A DNA stretch of 64,000 nt, taken from positions 23,113 to 87,112 of the forward strand of contig CAJNYU010003091.1 in assembly GCA_905331475.1 (NCBI GenBank). Direction: 5' to 3'. Below the pieces are notes generated by a model that was given only the letters and a program-made list of their open reading frames with translations, was not told the DNA's origin and searched no databases. Position 1 is the first letter of the stretch, and every line of letters begins with the position of its first letter. The DNA is from Rotaria socialis. Lineage: Eukaryota > Rotifera > Eurotatoria > Philodinida > Philodinidae. Shown here one piece after another: positions 36,641 to 49,800 of this stretch. The position numbers and the translations under genes were made by a program.

Positions 36641-37311
36641 ATGGTTTTCTTTTTTTTGTCACAGGGGCGAATTTGTCCATGATACAGAAGCGTAAGGATG
36701 CGCAACACACTTAATAATTAAAACAAAGCACTAAAATACAAATATATATATATACATTTTGTAGAGAATTCTATTCTCTATAAACTTTTGTCTCTCAAAT
36801 ATGATTTCAGTCTGGTGCTGCTTCTAAAAGTTCAGAATAAAAATGTACCTATGGAAGAGAATAATCACAATTTGGAACCAATATCTCTGCTATATTATTA
36901 TAATTGAAAATGAAGGGCATAATTCGATTCAGTTTTTTCTCCCCTGTCGAACGTCATTTTATCAAATTTGAAAAAAAGAGGGTTTTTTTAAAATCCTATG
37001 GGGCTCTTGGTATTTTGAAGTTTTTAAAGAGCTGTCAATATTATTTTTACTTTAAAAGCATATCAGTGCGTAGAGAACTGCTTTATCTATCGAAGGAGAT
37101 ATGATTCGAAATATTTTCATGCAAAATGAAGGTGTAGTGAAAAGAAGACTGAGAGCGTTCGAATAATGTTTTTGAGCAGAAAATCAACTCGTTTCTTGAA
37201 AAAAATGGGAAAATAGCCAAAAAGGTTTTTGAAAAGAGCTCTTTCTTTTCTAAATTGCAATTGAAAGTTTAGTCTGTCGAAGGATATAAAAAAAGTTGAG
37301 AATATATCCTT

Positions 37312-37650
37312 CCTTCGTCGCGAAATTTACTTTACAAGATAGGTGACAAAGTGTCCAAATAATTATTTCCCATACTGTATACACATTTACTGTTTGGAAG
37401 AAGTCGAACAGCAAAGTGTCGACTGGTTGATAAGCTACTTGAGATGTATAAGAACACAACAGAAAAACATTGCGAAGACTTTAATGACAGTGTATACATA
37501 TCATCATATCTCTATTAGCTAGTTTCTGCCAAGAAATCCTCTTCATATAAGTTTCGTTAAGACGTATCTTCCGATGACAGGAAATGGCAAAATATTGTTA
37601 AGCTATGAAATTCTCTCTAAAAGAGAAATATCCCAGAGAATATCGCAATT
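37312..37650 (+). repeat. Direct repeat, copy II (short form of the 35566-36640 unit)
   Basis: Its left part (37312-37378) resembles 35566-35630 and its right part (37495-37650) resembles 36475-36640, while the inverted repeat between them is absent. Copy II ends right before the TATA box of the signal-peptide gene. Confidence 0.7.
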
Positions 37651-37657
37651 ATGCATG

Positions 37658-37665
37658 TATATAAA
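37658..37665 (+). promoter_or_regulatory. TATA box of the secreted modular gene
   Basis: TATATAAA followed by GGGTGG, 67 nt upstream of the ATG at 37732. This leaves room for a start site near 37690 and a roughly 40-nt leader. The near-identical repeat copy at 36640 lacks the TATA box. Confidence 0.5.
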
Positions 37666-37731
37666 GGGTGGTACGATGTGGAATGTTTCATTATTCATTT
37701 TAGTGTGTTCGCTGTGTACAAGTACTTCAAC

Positions 37732-37837
37732 ATGAATATATTTGATACGAAAACAAAGTTCTCATATTATTCAGTATTGGTATTTCTGACATTGTCATTA
37801 TTTAGCCAAGTGAATGGTCGAGTAACCGATGTAGATG
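37732..37837 (+). other. Signal-peptide exon
   Basis: ATG at 37732, then NIFDTKTKFSYYS, the hydrophobic VLVFLTLSLF and a likely cleavage zone SQVNGRVTDVD. The exon ends at a good donor (G/GTAAGC) in phase 1, as needed for the phase 1-1 domain exons downstream. TATA box 67 nt upstream. Confidence 0.6.
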
Positions 37838-40800
37838 GTAAGCTAAATAATTTTTTATTAAGCATATCTATACTATTTCAGATGAAATGATGTATTGGAA
37901 CTGTTCGGTACAGCGAAAGTTAAGCAAGAATTTAGCTATGAAATACGTAGAAGTGTCTTCCTCACAGAACCAAGACTATCTACTGGGAGGGGTGCGCTTA
38001 TATGTGACACACACAATGATTCTATTAATTTCAACCTGAATTTCATGTAAAAGAGCGACACTTGATTTTAAATTGAAGTGAGGGTCTTATGAATTAGATA
38101 CTAGTACGTATAGATATGTAGATACGTTTTTTTGGATGGTCGAACTAGCCGATGTTTGAAGCGTTTTAAAATGATATGCTAGTTTAGTTATGTCTGTATA
38201 AAATTGAATGATCCTTCAGATTTCCAAAGACTTCCTAGTCCCACCATTCGAAGCAAATGCCCAACACAACTGTATTTACTAGTATGTAATTCTAAAGTCA
38301 CCCTGGATATTCACTTCCGTTTTAAATCGAGTGTCGATTTTTTGTGAAATTCAAAATGAAATAAAAATGGACCATAGTCTGTAAGAATGATTCCCTCTAT
38401 GAATCATTTTATTTTCCAAATCTGAAAGAATTTTAATACTATTGAAAAAGCCTCATGTCATCTATTTGCTCTTAAATTGTTCTCGACTTTGAATACAATT
38501 TAATATGATCTGAACAGTAAGTCAGAATTCAATAATAATAACCTGAGTTATTCATTGTCTTTTTTAAACTTTTCATCGGTACGATCGAAATAGTCACTTA
38601 GGGGATAGACAGACAGTGTGATATATTACGTTTAAGGGGATATATGGGGAAATTGCAAAGTTATTGTACCGTTTGAGAAAAAAATCGATGAAGAAAAGAT
38701 TTCAGATTTTAGGGGTTACGGGTCCTGCATCTTAGTGTACTAGGTGAGACGAGAATATGTATCAATTTTTCCGACTACCACTCTTAAAGTGACCGAGCTG
38801 CAAGAGCTTTTGAAAAGTATACATGAAAAGCTCTCAAATTATTAGTGGCAGTATGATCATTTTTCATTTCCCGATATTTTTCAAAAACAATCAACATGGT
38901 GAGGATCAGCATTGAATTCTGAACAAAACTGGCTAGTTAATTTTGTGCGTAAGACAAAAAACATTTTTTGCTGTGGTATCCCTGAGTAACGAAAATTTTT
39001 GTTTTAAATTTTGGATCAAATTTAGATGATTGGTAGGTTATCGGCATTGCTGATCACGAATATGATATTCATTTTGCAAATGACCGTACAACTAGTAATA
39101 TGATCATCTCGTGTGACAATTTTACAGCATTTTTTTTTGTACGAAAGAAAAACTTTCTGATCCTGATAAATTGTACATTGGTTAACCACAATGAGTGGAT
39201 GAAACCCTGAAAGTTTCAGGTCAATCTGCCTTACTCTAAGAGAGGTACATGTCAAACAGAATAAAAGATCTTGCGTGACATTTTGTGTGATAATCGATTT
39301 TTTCGAGCTTTATTTTATATCTTTTGTTAATAAGAATTAGTAAAACTTCCTGATCGCCTTTGACGATTTTACCGCCCACTCATCGACTTTCATTCAACAT
39401 CAATCCGATCCGTTTTCGATGCGTTGTTACGCATGAAAACTGTTTTTAATCTCGCGTGACAGGAAATTCAGGATTGACTGCATACATCTGATATTTTGGG
39501 GAAAAGGCGCATTGAGAAGTGTGATAGAGAAACCAGTCATTTTTATATTCAAAAAGTGCGTACAGGCTGCATACTATGATATCGCGAACTTCTGAGGTTC
39601 AAACGACCAATCGGTTATAGATTATTTTTTATCAATAGAAGGTCATAGCAATGCGTGGGATGTGAGGCGTCTGATGTTGGGGAAGTTGTGGGTATGATTA
39701 TGGATGAGGATGTGCTAGTGACTGTTGTTGTGCGTTGATGTAGTTAAATTAAGTACCCAGACGAAAATCCACATCCTCAAATTATACTATATTCTACGCT
39801 GTTAGTAATCTCTTGTCTTACATCTCCTTCAAACTTTTACACACACATGCTTTGACCTACGCACTTCGCTCTTTCTCAGTATTTACCAAACCAATCGTAG
39901 AAACAGTGTTATCTCAGGCTATTTAAATACATTAAGCATCTGGAGTGCCATGCTTTCTCGTGCTGAAGATCCAGGTATATTCTATTATGAATTGATTGTA
40001 GCTACAATAAATAAAACCGGTAATTGCGTTATCACATGTAACATGAAAAACTTGTGACTTGCGCAACTATGCAGCTCGGGCTATTTGTACGTCAATCCTT
40101 TTGATTCGTCGAATCTTACATTTAATCATCACATATATCACTATAATTTTAAAGACAGTAAACGTAATCAATTTGTGATGTCGTTTGGTTTTGGGGTGGT
40201 AGAACTCACATTTTGATTTTCACACACTCCCATTCAATTTTGACAAAGCCTTTCTATATTCTTGTACTAGATACACCAGGTGTCTCACTTCCTCCAATGA
40301 ATGCCACCTCTGTATCATCCTCAGCTACTACAGCCGCCATATTAACCACAACCGGTAAGTAGGATTCATTGGTGTTTGCGCCATTTCTTCAACTGATGAT
40401 ATATTAAATCAACGGATATTTTCCTCATCGTACAATATAGTTTTGAACTTAAAGAATGATGAAGATTTTCTATAACAATTAATAACGTTTTCTTAATCGA
40501 GCAGGGCAACAAATCAAGATGGATAGACTTCTACGATGAATAGAATGAACCTGTTAATAACAGTAATATAGCAGTGTTCAACATCTTTTGCATTACATGA
40601 TAGTTGATTCTACAATCGTTGAGTATGTATAATAGAGAGTAATTAGTTAATATTAAATTTTCAATCGCTTTCGGAATCCTTTGAGTTAGAGAATGTCAAA
40701 GGCATGACTCGAATAATAAAACATTCCAGCAAAGTATGTCATGACTATAGGATTTGTAATAGCTGCTCAAAATAATATTATTAGCTGAAGAAATCTTATA

Positions 40801-43800
40801 TTCGTAACAGGAACCGAGCATTGAACAAACTATTCTCTTTCAAATAGCTCCTCTAGCAAATGGCAAGAGTGTGGTTCGCATATCGCATTATTCTGGTGTA
40901 CTAACCACGAGTAGCTCCACATTTACTAGAAATGGACGTTCAGGAACGTTCTATTTCGAAGCAATTGAAGTGACACCAAAACGAACGGGCAATTACACAT
41001 TCACAAGTAACAGTACGATAGACAACTATGGATATTTGTACACGAACCCTTTCAATCCATTGAATACTACATCTAATCTTCTTACACATGCTGATGATAA
41101 TGAGAATGAAACAAGTGATCAATTTTCACTGACATGCGCCCTTCAGGCAGATACAAGCTACACATTGGTTTTCACAACGTTTGATCCTGATCTGACAGGA
41201 CCTTTCTCAATCTTTACACTGGGCCCATCAAGGATCTCCCTGCGTCGATTGAGTATCCTGTCAACATTTTCTATTGCTACTACCTTTAAAACACCAGCGA
41301 TCACTGGTAAGTATGATGCGTTACAGTTCGTCCTATTTCTTTATATGACGATATCTTAAATCGATAGCCAATCTCCTCATCGTTCAATGTAGCTTTAAAC
41401 TTCAGAAATTATTCAAAAGATTCTAGGGTATATGGTATGAATTTTTTTGCAAACGAGACAACAATCAAAACTAGCGCATATGTTGTAGTCCAACCTAACT
41501 CTGAATTTGAAGTTGATTATTAGAAAAGTAAATTACATCGATCTGCTGTGCTTCATAAAAAGAAATCTGAGAATCCAACTTAAGTTTCATGACAAAAATC
41601 GAGACTTGAACTCATGTTTTTACTCGGTTCAAATTTGGACAAGTTCAAAATCAGATTCTAGAATTGCCTTCGGCACAAGTATATATACAGTATATAAAAA
41701 ATTTATTTTCTCGAGTTTTCAGCATACCATTCGATAGGCTGAAATCTCTTGAGGGTGTGGGTGTGAGTATGAGTAAATCTTCATTCCAGTCAGATCCACT
41801 CCTACATCCAGGCAGCCACAGGTAAATTTCTGTTTGAAGATTCTATGCTTTCAGTTCAGGAAAGAGCCTAGCAAAGACTTTGAGTCGATCCACAGATTAC
41901 TTCATGATACACGAGACTTTGCGATCATGGGCTTATCCTACTACCTTTCGAAAATCTATCGCAATGATTCGCTGCCTTGATGTAATTCGAAGTAATTGCA
42001 CACTGAAACGAATGCCAGTAATGCATACCTCGTGTATAATTTTATTAGTATCCATGCAAAGAAGATCTTTTTTGTTCAATAATCTCTTACACTCATGAGC
42101 GAAGCCGAGCATTAGAAAAATCTGTTTTTCTCAAAATAGTTGCATCGAATTACTCAAGTGCATTGGACATGAATAGTAGCATGTTTACTCGAAACGGACG
42201 CTCGGGAACCTTCTATTTCGAAGCAATTGCAGTAACGCCAAAACGAACGGGCAATTACACATTCAAAAGTTACAGTACGATCGATAGTTATGGTTATTTG
42301 TACACGAACCCTTTCGATCCATTGAATACTACATCTAATCTTCTTACCCATGCTGATGATAATGAGGATGGAACAAGTGATCAATTTTCACTGACATGCA
42401 TCCTTCAGGCAGGCACAAGCTACACATTGATTTTTACAACATTTGATGCTGGTGTAACGGGACTTTTCTCAGTTGTTGCCGTGGGCCCAGGAAGAGTTTC
42501 TCTTCTCCGAAAAAATATCACACCAGTACCAGGTATGTATGATACAATAAAGTTCGTTCTATTTGTGGATCTGTTGATAGCTTTGAGCAATATTCACCGA
42601 CATCACTGTGAAATTGAGATCTCACCGTCAAGGTTGTTGAACGCTTGATAAGGAATGTGATTAGAAAGTCCTTTTAGAACTACAGAACAATGGCGAGTGA
42701 TAGACTTTTAGGATTGAGGGAGTACAGTAAACAGCGAGTACAATATAACAGTCTGAAATATCATTGGTCTTGCTCGGTCGCTTAGTGTGACATACCAATA
42801 AATTTTCAATAACTTCTGGTAATATACACGAAGAGAACCCAAACTCGAGTATGGGGCTCGGGTGCGGGCTCAAATTTTGGTTGTGATTAAGTATGAGAGT
42901 TGTCATTCAGGATTTTGCTCTCTTTTGAGCAGATATTGTAATTAAACAGTGATTTAGAAGGTAAAGCAAAACTAACACATTTAAAATATGTATGTTTGAG
43001 AAAATGAGGATTAAAGTACACACTTTAATCACGATCTAAAATAATTATCCTCTAGTTCACGTCAACTAACAGAAAGGAATCACGAATACAGAGCAGTTAC
43101 ATTACAACCAGGTAAATAAACATAACATGTCTTAAGTTAAGTACTTCATATTTGAAACAGTCTAAACCTAATTTTATTAGACATAGAATTATTATTAAAA
43201 GCTTTAATTATTTTTCAGAAGCTCATTTGTTACCAAATCACTAAATGTTTTACACATACCATTCTCTAGCACGTAAAATTTTCATTCACAGTCATTCGAA
43301 TGGCTGGGGATAGAACCGAATATCCAAATACATTTTGCTTCATGGATTCATTCAGTTACCGAAACTTTTGTTCCCTATTCTTTTGAAAATGTTTGTATTG
43401 CGATAGCATTTAGTGTGTTGATTAAAAATATCATATGCTTCTCCAAGGCGCTCAGATAGGAAAAAAAATTTCAGGTGTTGTCTGAAACACTAAAAAATAG
43501 TTTTTCGTTTAAACAACCAGCAAGTTCCAATTTAGATTCGTCGAGAATAGATTCATTCAATACAGAATTGTGTTGTCTACCATAATCTATAAAAATGGTT
43601 TTCATATTCAAATATGTTTTATTGATAAATCCGAAATACTATTCCCACAGGATCTCATTGTTGCTGCATAAGGATTTTTCCAGTCTCAGGAAGTTACAGT
43701 TTCGATGGGTCCACCAGCAGAATTTTCTTATTAAACATGTCAATTCATGCATTGTGTCTTATGTTAAAATGTTCAAGTAGAAATTCAAGGGTTATAAAAG

Positions 43801-46800
43801 TAATTCTGTTCTCATCATTCAATTCGAGAGCCAACATTTGACTTTTTAATCAATATCCTATGACTTTCTAGTAGAAAAGAATTATTTGACTTCAAACAAA
43901 ATGATATATTTTAAGTCAACACATAGCACTTAGTCGATTGATGAATCGTTCAATCTATGTTAACGGCACTTCATTTCCTAAGCTTTGCATCAGAGATATT
44001 TGGAATTGACTTCATCGCATGAACTATTGAAGTATCAAGAAAATTCTGCTTCTCTCTTCAAATGGCAGCTTAGAAGTTCGAAAGTGCGTTTCCAGTGTTT
44101 AAACCGCTCTTCGGTGAAGTCTATTTTCCATATATCTCTGAAGGGTACCGGGAGGCAAAACTTAGTCAGCGAAATGTCGTAGAAACAAGTTGGACGATGC
44201 ATCAATCGACTAAATGTTATTTGTTGAGCTCAAATGTGGTAGTAGTTTCAAGTAAAACATTTTTTTCTACTTAAAAGTCATCGGATATTGATCAAAAGGT
44301 CACGCACTGTCTCTTCAGCTAAATGACGAGAGAGAATGACTTTTCTAGATCTCGAATATCTACTTGAAAATCGTGCTTATTCACCGTAGTGCTGCAACGG
44401 CTAACTGGAGATGATCGGTTCGATTCGGTCTAAGATTCCTTGCGACTGTTAGATACACCCTTTTATACACTAGCTAGCCTAATTGTTTTCCGCATTTTTG
44501 CGTATGTTTTTCAAAATATTCATTATAGTAGCGTTTATTGTTGCTTGTCAAACTAGATTTATGATATGAACAACTATTTTTATCCAGGAAGATGGATCAC
44601 AGTATCTGTATTGAGTCAATACTCATAAAAAATACCTAATATATTTGCATCAAGTCGCTTCGATACTAGGCGAAACAAGCGGACTTCAGTACTTTCGAAG
44701 TACAAAAGTATGAAAAAGTATAAAAAGTACAGAAAAGCACGATGAGAGCTGTATAGGTACATGAATATGCATAGAAATTTCTTCAAATTTATTTGAAAGA
44801 AAAAATCTAATCATAACTATAAAACATTAAAAACGATTGCTATTGTATTTGCGACTTGGTTGAATGACTCGAGAGAGTCGACCATTTCATAAGCGCGTGT
44901 TTTTATCAGTTAATAACCAGCAAGCTAGTGAAGGCGGAGCCATTAGGGTTGGGTAGGCTCAAACTAGGACAGATAAAGGCTGGGATAGACACGAACCTAA
45001 CATAGATTTAAGGAGATTAGATTTAGGCAAACTTCAAATAGGCACACCAAGGACTTGATAGGCTCGACAAAATATAAAAATTTTCTGCTAAGGCTTATTT
45101 TCATAGTTTTTCGACCAATGACCCACTCTAAGATTTTCAGTCCACATTTCAGCTACTTCTAACTTTGTTCAATGATATGTTTTTTGAATTTCATTGACAT
45201 GTAATTAGATTGACGTTGAATTGTTTCTTCTTAGTATAGAACAATTGAATTTCTCTTTCCAATATTCTATTTAAAATAGCTCTTGAATTTTGTTCCTGCC
45301 TCAAAAACCAGGTAAATTGTAGAGATCAATCGTAGTTTACTCGAAAAATTGCCGGCTAGTGGCTGTAATAGAGCCAGTTAATGAATCAGTAAAATCATTG
45401 ATGTTTGTCGGTTCTCACTACATTACTAAATATTTGAAAAAATTACTCCTTTCCTGTTGCGATGCCAGATAAACAAAATCAGACTTTATCTTTCTTTCAT
45501 AATAAAGCACGAAGCCCATTAGTTTTCATGAAAGTTCATCTTCTAGTTTAATTCTATTTAACAATTCAAATGATACTAAAACTGAGTCAGGCTTATGAAC
45601 AGAAATGTCATAGTTAAAGCGAATAAAAATTTCACTATCAACTTGATGAAACACCTGCACTGATTTTATTTAAAAAAATCTAAATAGGACACTTTTTTAG
45701 CTATTGAGCAGTTAATTTCTTGTTTGACTATTTTTCCTAATGCTTTTTTCAATAACACTTTTCAGTTAATTGGCTAGTTTTTGTGTTCTCGAGTGCAATC
45801 ATACATTAGATACTTATTACGTTTATAAACAATCAAAATCTAGCCAGAAAATCGACAACTATCATCATTGTAGAAAAACAAAATACTTTTCAACTGGTTC
45901 ACATTTATAAGTAAAAAAATAGGACTGGAATCAGATTGAAAAGAATAAAGCAATTTCTTATACTAATGAGGTTTTAATCACTTTTCAAACCGTTTTTATC
46001 AAAAACCACGTAAAAAAACCGAAATTTCATCGATTACGAAATACACACTGATTATATTCGATTAAGACTTGATAAAAACTAGAATGTAGCTGGTGCAAAC
46101 TACGTTAAAACTTTTCATTGGTCATAGAACAGAAATTAAACTCTTATGACAATAATCAAATTTGAATCTTGTATTTTTACATCGACAGACATAATTTTCC
46201 CAAAAAGTGAGCTTACCATAGACTGGAATCATTCCGGCGTCTCTTTATCGGTGTGCTCAGGCGTTACTTAAAATAACTATTAAAAGTTGATATCAAAGCA
46301 CTAATGTACTGTGTGATTGAAATTTTTGATCACGATCACGAATATTTCTATGTGATGATAAGAGGCACGAAACGTTTTTGGTCATTCGGTTGCAATATTT
46401 TCCCAACGTATTTCATTCGGTACATTTAATGCTAAGAGCAATTAACAGTCACAATCGATTGCTTTCATTTGTATTCTAGTGGAAAATCTTTGAACGCATA
46501 ATAAATTTTAATAAATATTTGAGATTTTGAAATTATATGTTAAATTAGTGACCACGAAATCTTAATGTCGTTTACGATACGATACGATCAGAATTTTTTT
46601 TCTCAATAACGACTACGAACACGGTCATGGTCACGCAGTACACTACATAGCACTAGTACTACTATAAAGTAAAAGGGAAAAAATTAATTTAATACATTTT
46701 TGAAGTACAAAACAGTACTAAAAGTACGAAGAAGTAAAATAAGTACAGAAGTCCGCTTGTTCCCCCTTGCTTCGATATCAAGCTACCATATCAAAACAAA

Positions 46801-49800
46801 ATAGAATGACTGTTTGCCATTGTAATTTGTTGCATAATCAATTCCATTTTGTATGAATTATACAATATCTTTTCGAGAGATAAAAGAGATACCAAACTAA
46901 ACCTATTGAAAGAGGCAGTCTGGCCACAGTCGACTCAAAATTTCTTTTTCTGCTGAATATTACATTAGTATGGGAAACTATATAGAATCTGCAGTCCTCT
47001 GAAATTTTATGTTCATTGAGAGTTGCCAAAAGAGAGAAAAATCTATAGAAAAAAATAGTAAAAAGCAAGCTTTCAGTGTATTCCCAATAGAACTAAAGTA
47101 TCAAACGCAATGAAATTACTGTAACTATTTCGAGAAGTCAATGAGGAAATCTTGTCGTCTAAATGACAGACTATTACAAGATCAAAACGCTGCATATCGA
47201 AAAGGTCGCCAAGTCGCTTCAGGCATCAAAATCTCTGTTTTTGCGTTGAAGTAGAATCGGCATCTTTGCAAAGATTTCCGTAGCACGCGAGGAAGATGAG
47301 AGCAAATGGCTCGTCGTGTACTCCAATCGAGAAAGAAACAGCTGACGTATCGATTGTGAATCTTCGAAAAGTTATAAAGTCTTGTGCAGTCTCTTAACGT
47401 CTTGAAGTCCACTGTTTTCTCTTCGACTTCAACAATCATTCATAATCATTCTTTAAAACAAGCACTGTAATAGTCATACTAAAGTTTTATAAATGAAATC
47501 TACTGTGATTAAGAGCTAGTATGACTGATATCAGTCTCCTGTTTTTGACCAGTATCAGTATCTGTCAGGAAATGTCCTACCGGATTCACCACTGATGCAT
47601 CCGTAGATACAATAACTTCGTGAGACCGGAAAAATCATTATATGGAACAAAGCAACCCAACTGGGGTGATATCTGATATTTATAGCCATCAGAGGGGAGC
47701 TTCGCGTTTAAAAGTTTGACTCTCTTAACGGCAATTCCCTCTCATACTTAACACAAAATCCAGGATAATTTTTAAAGAGATGATCAATATATCTACTTTA
47801 ATTTTTATTCTCCAAAAGTTAAAGTTATAAAATGTGTCAGTTTAACTTTAACTTTTAGATCTATGCTTAATTACAATAACGAGTGAGCAGAATAAATGGT
47901 CACGCTTCGCATCCTATATTTTTAATCACGTATTCCATCTTATTTAAAAAACAAAATATAGCAGAAGATGCAACGTGACCATTTATTCTGCCCCGCCCGT
48001 TATTTACTTAAAAGCGAGTAAAGACTGAGCTCGCGCATGAACTCGAATCTGGACTTGCCGAACCTGAACGTTCTAGTTCAATGCATACCTAATTGGGGTG
48101 ATTGAGGGGGCGGGGATGCCAGGATATGAAAGTGATGGATATTATAATGAAACACGTTGCCGTGATGTTAATGCAAAAAAGAATCTTCTATGCATAATAC
48201 ACTCTCACACTTATAGCTGGAACCAAATGTTGAACAAAAGTTTTTTCTTTTAATTAGTCATCGCGTCCAATTACTCTGGTGCATTAAACAATAATAGTCC
48301 CACGTTTAGTCGGGATGGAACTTCAGACATCTGGTATTATGAAGCAATTCAGGCAATCCCAAAAAGAACAGGAAATTACACATTCAAAAGTTACAGTGCA
48401 ATAGATAGCTATGGTTATCTGTATGCAAATCCGTTCGATCCATTGAATATTGCATCTAACCTTCTTGCAAGTTCGGATGATGATGAAACTGGTATAGATG
48501 ACCAATTTTCCATGTCATACCCACTTGAAGCAGGTGCAAATTACAATTTGATTTTCACAACGTTCGATCGTAGTCTCACAGGGCGTTTCTTTATTGTTGT
48601 GTCCGGTCCAGCAAGAGTCATTCTTCGTTCCATGAATACTACTCTCAAACAATCCTCAACTACTACAAGCACCACAGTGGCATCACGATGTAAGTATTAT
48701 AGACTAAAAATCTCTGCATGCTTTATTTTAAGAGTTCTTAGAAAGTCAGGAGCCAAAACATACCTGAAATATCCACACTGTGGTTTATGGTACACATTTT
48801 TTTCATTGGCAGCTGCACTGTAAACAATAAGGTTTTATGAATTTGCAACTGGACATAAACTCTTTTGTTCGGTTTTGAAATACATGATACCTTTTTCCAA
48901 GCTATAAACGGAAAAAGCGTTTATTATCTTCGTCATATATAGAGAAAAAGAGTTTGTGTCCCGCTGCAAACTCGTGAACTCATTGTTTGTTTAAAACTCT
49001 ATCAAAAACATTTTCCCGTTTATTATTCTACGGATTTGTTTTCAGTGCAGCAACACATAGGGTGAGTGATTTTTTTTCTTTGAGAAATATTGTTCCTGAG
49101 ACTCGGGAGAAGCCAAACATTACAGGCATCATCAAAAATTGGTTAAAAGGAATTCTTTTCGGGTCGTATCAGTGTTGGTAAAATGTACCACACCTCGTAG
49201 TTGCATCTTTTTCCAGAGAACAAAAAATACGCACCACAATTTGAGAGAAATGGTCATTAAAAAGTTTGAGCCGAATGGACCGTGCCGCATAGGAACAAGG
49301 GAGGAGGAAGAGAAAACTTGAATTTCTAGTTTTTAACTCTGGTTCTGAGAAAAATCCGTAGGAAATTGCAGCTTTTTTCCTCTTTTTAGTCTGATATTTA
49401 CTTTTCTTTCGAGGATTTTACATACAAAAAGGTGCTTTTGTCTTGCTAAATGTGGGGTGTGTTAGTGTCCGGTGGATGTGGATATAACTCTTTCTTTGAT
49501 TCAACGCTCACACCCACACCCATCCAAAGTTTCCCAGTTCATTTTGGTAAAAATTCTCTGAAATATATGGGGATTATCTTCTTGTTTTATGACTGGAACA
49601 AATGACAAGTAACGTTCATCGAATTCCGATTCACTCGCTCCTAGACTAAAAGGCGATGAAATGTAATGTGACCAGATATGAAAATGAGCCTATCAAAGGG
49701 TACATCTCTGAATGAAATCAAAAGATGTGTTACAAGAGAAAAGCCGAGTGTTTTTAAACTTCATAAATAGAAATCGTTCAAAATAAAAGCAATTTATAGT

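Noticed and set aside
44395..44450. tRNA-like B-box (GGTTCGATTC)
   Set aside because: No A-box at proper distance, no cloverleaf stems; chance match or a very eroded SINE.
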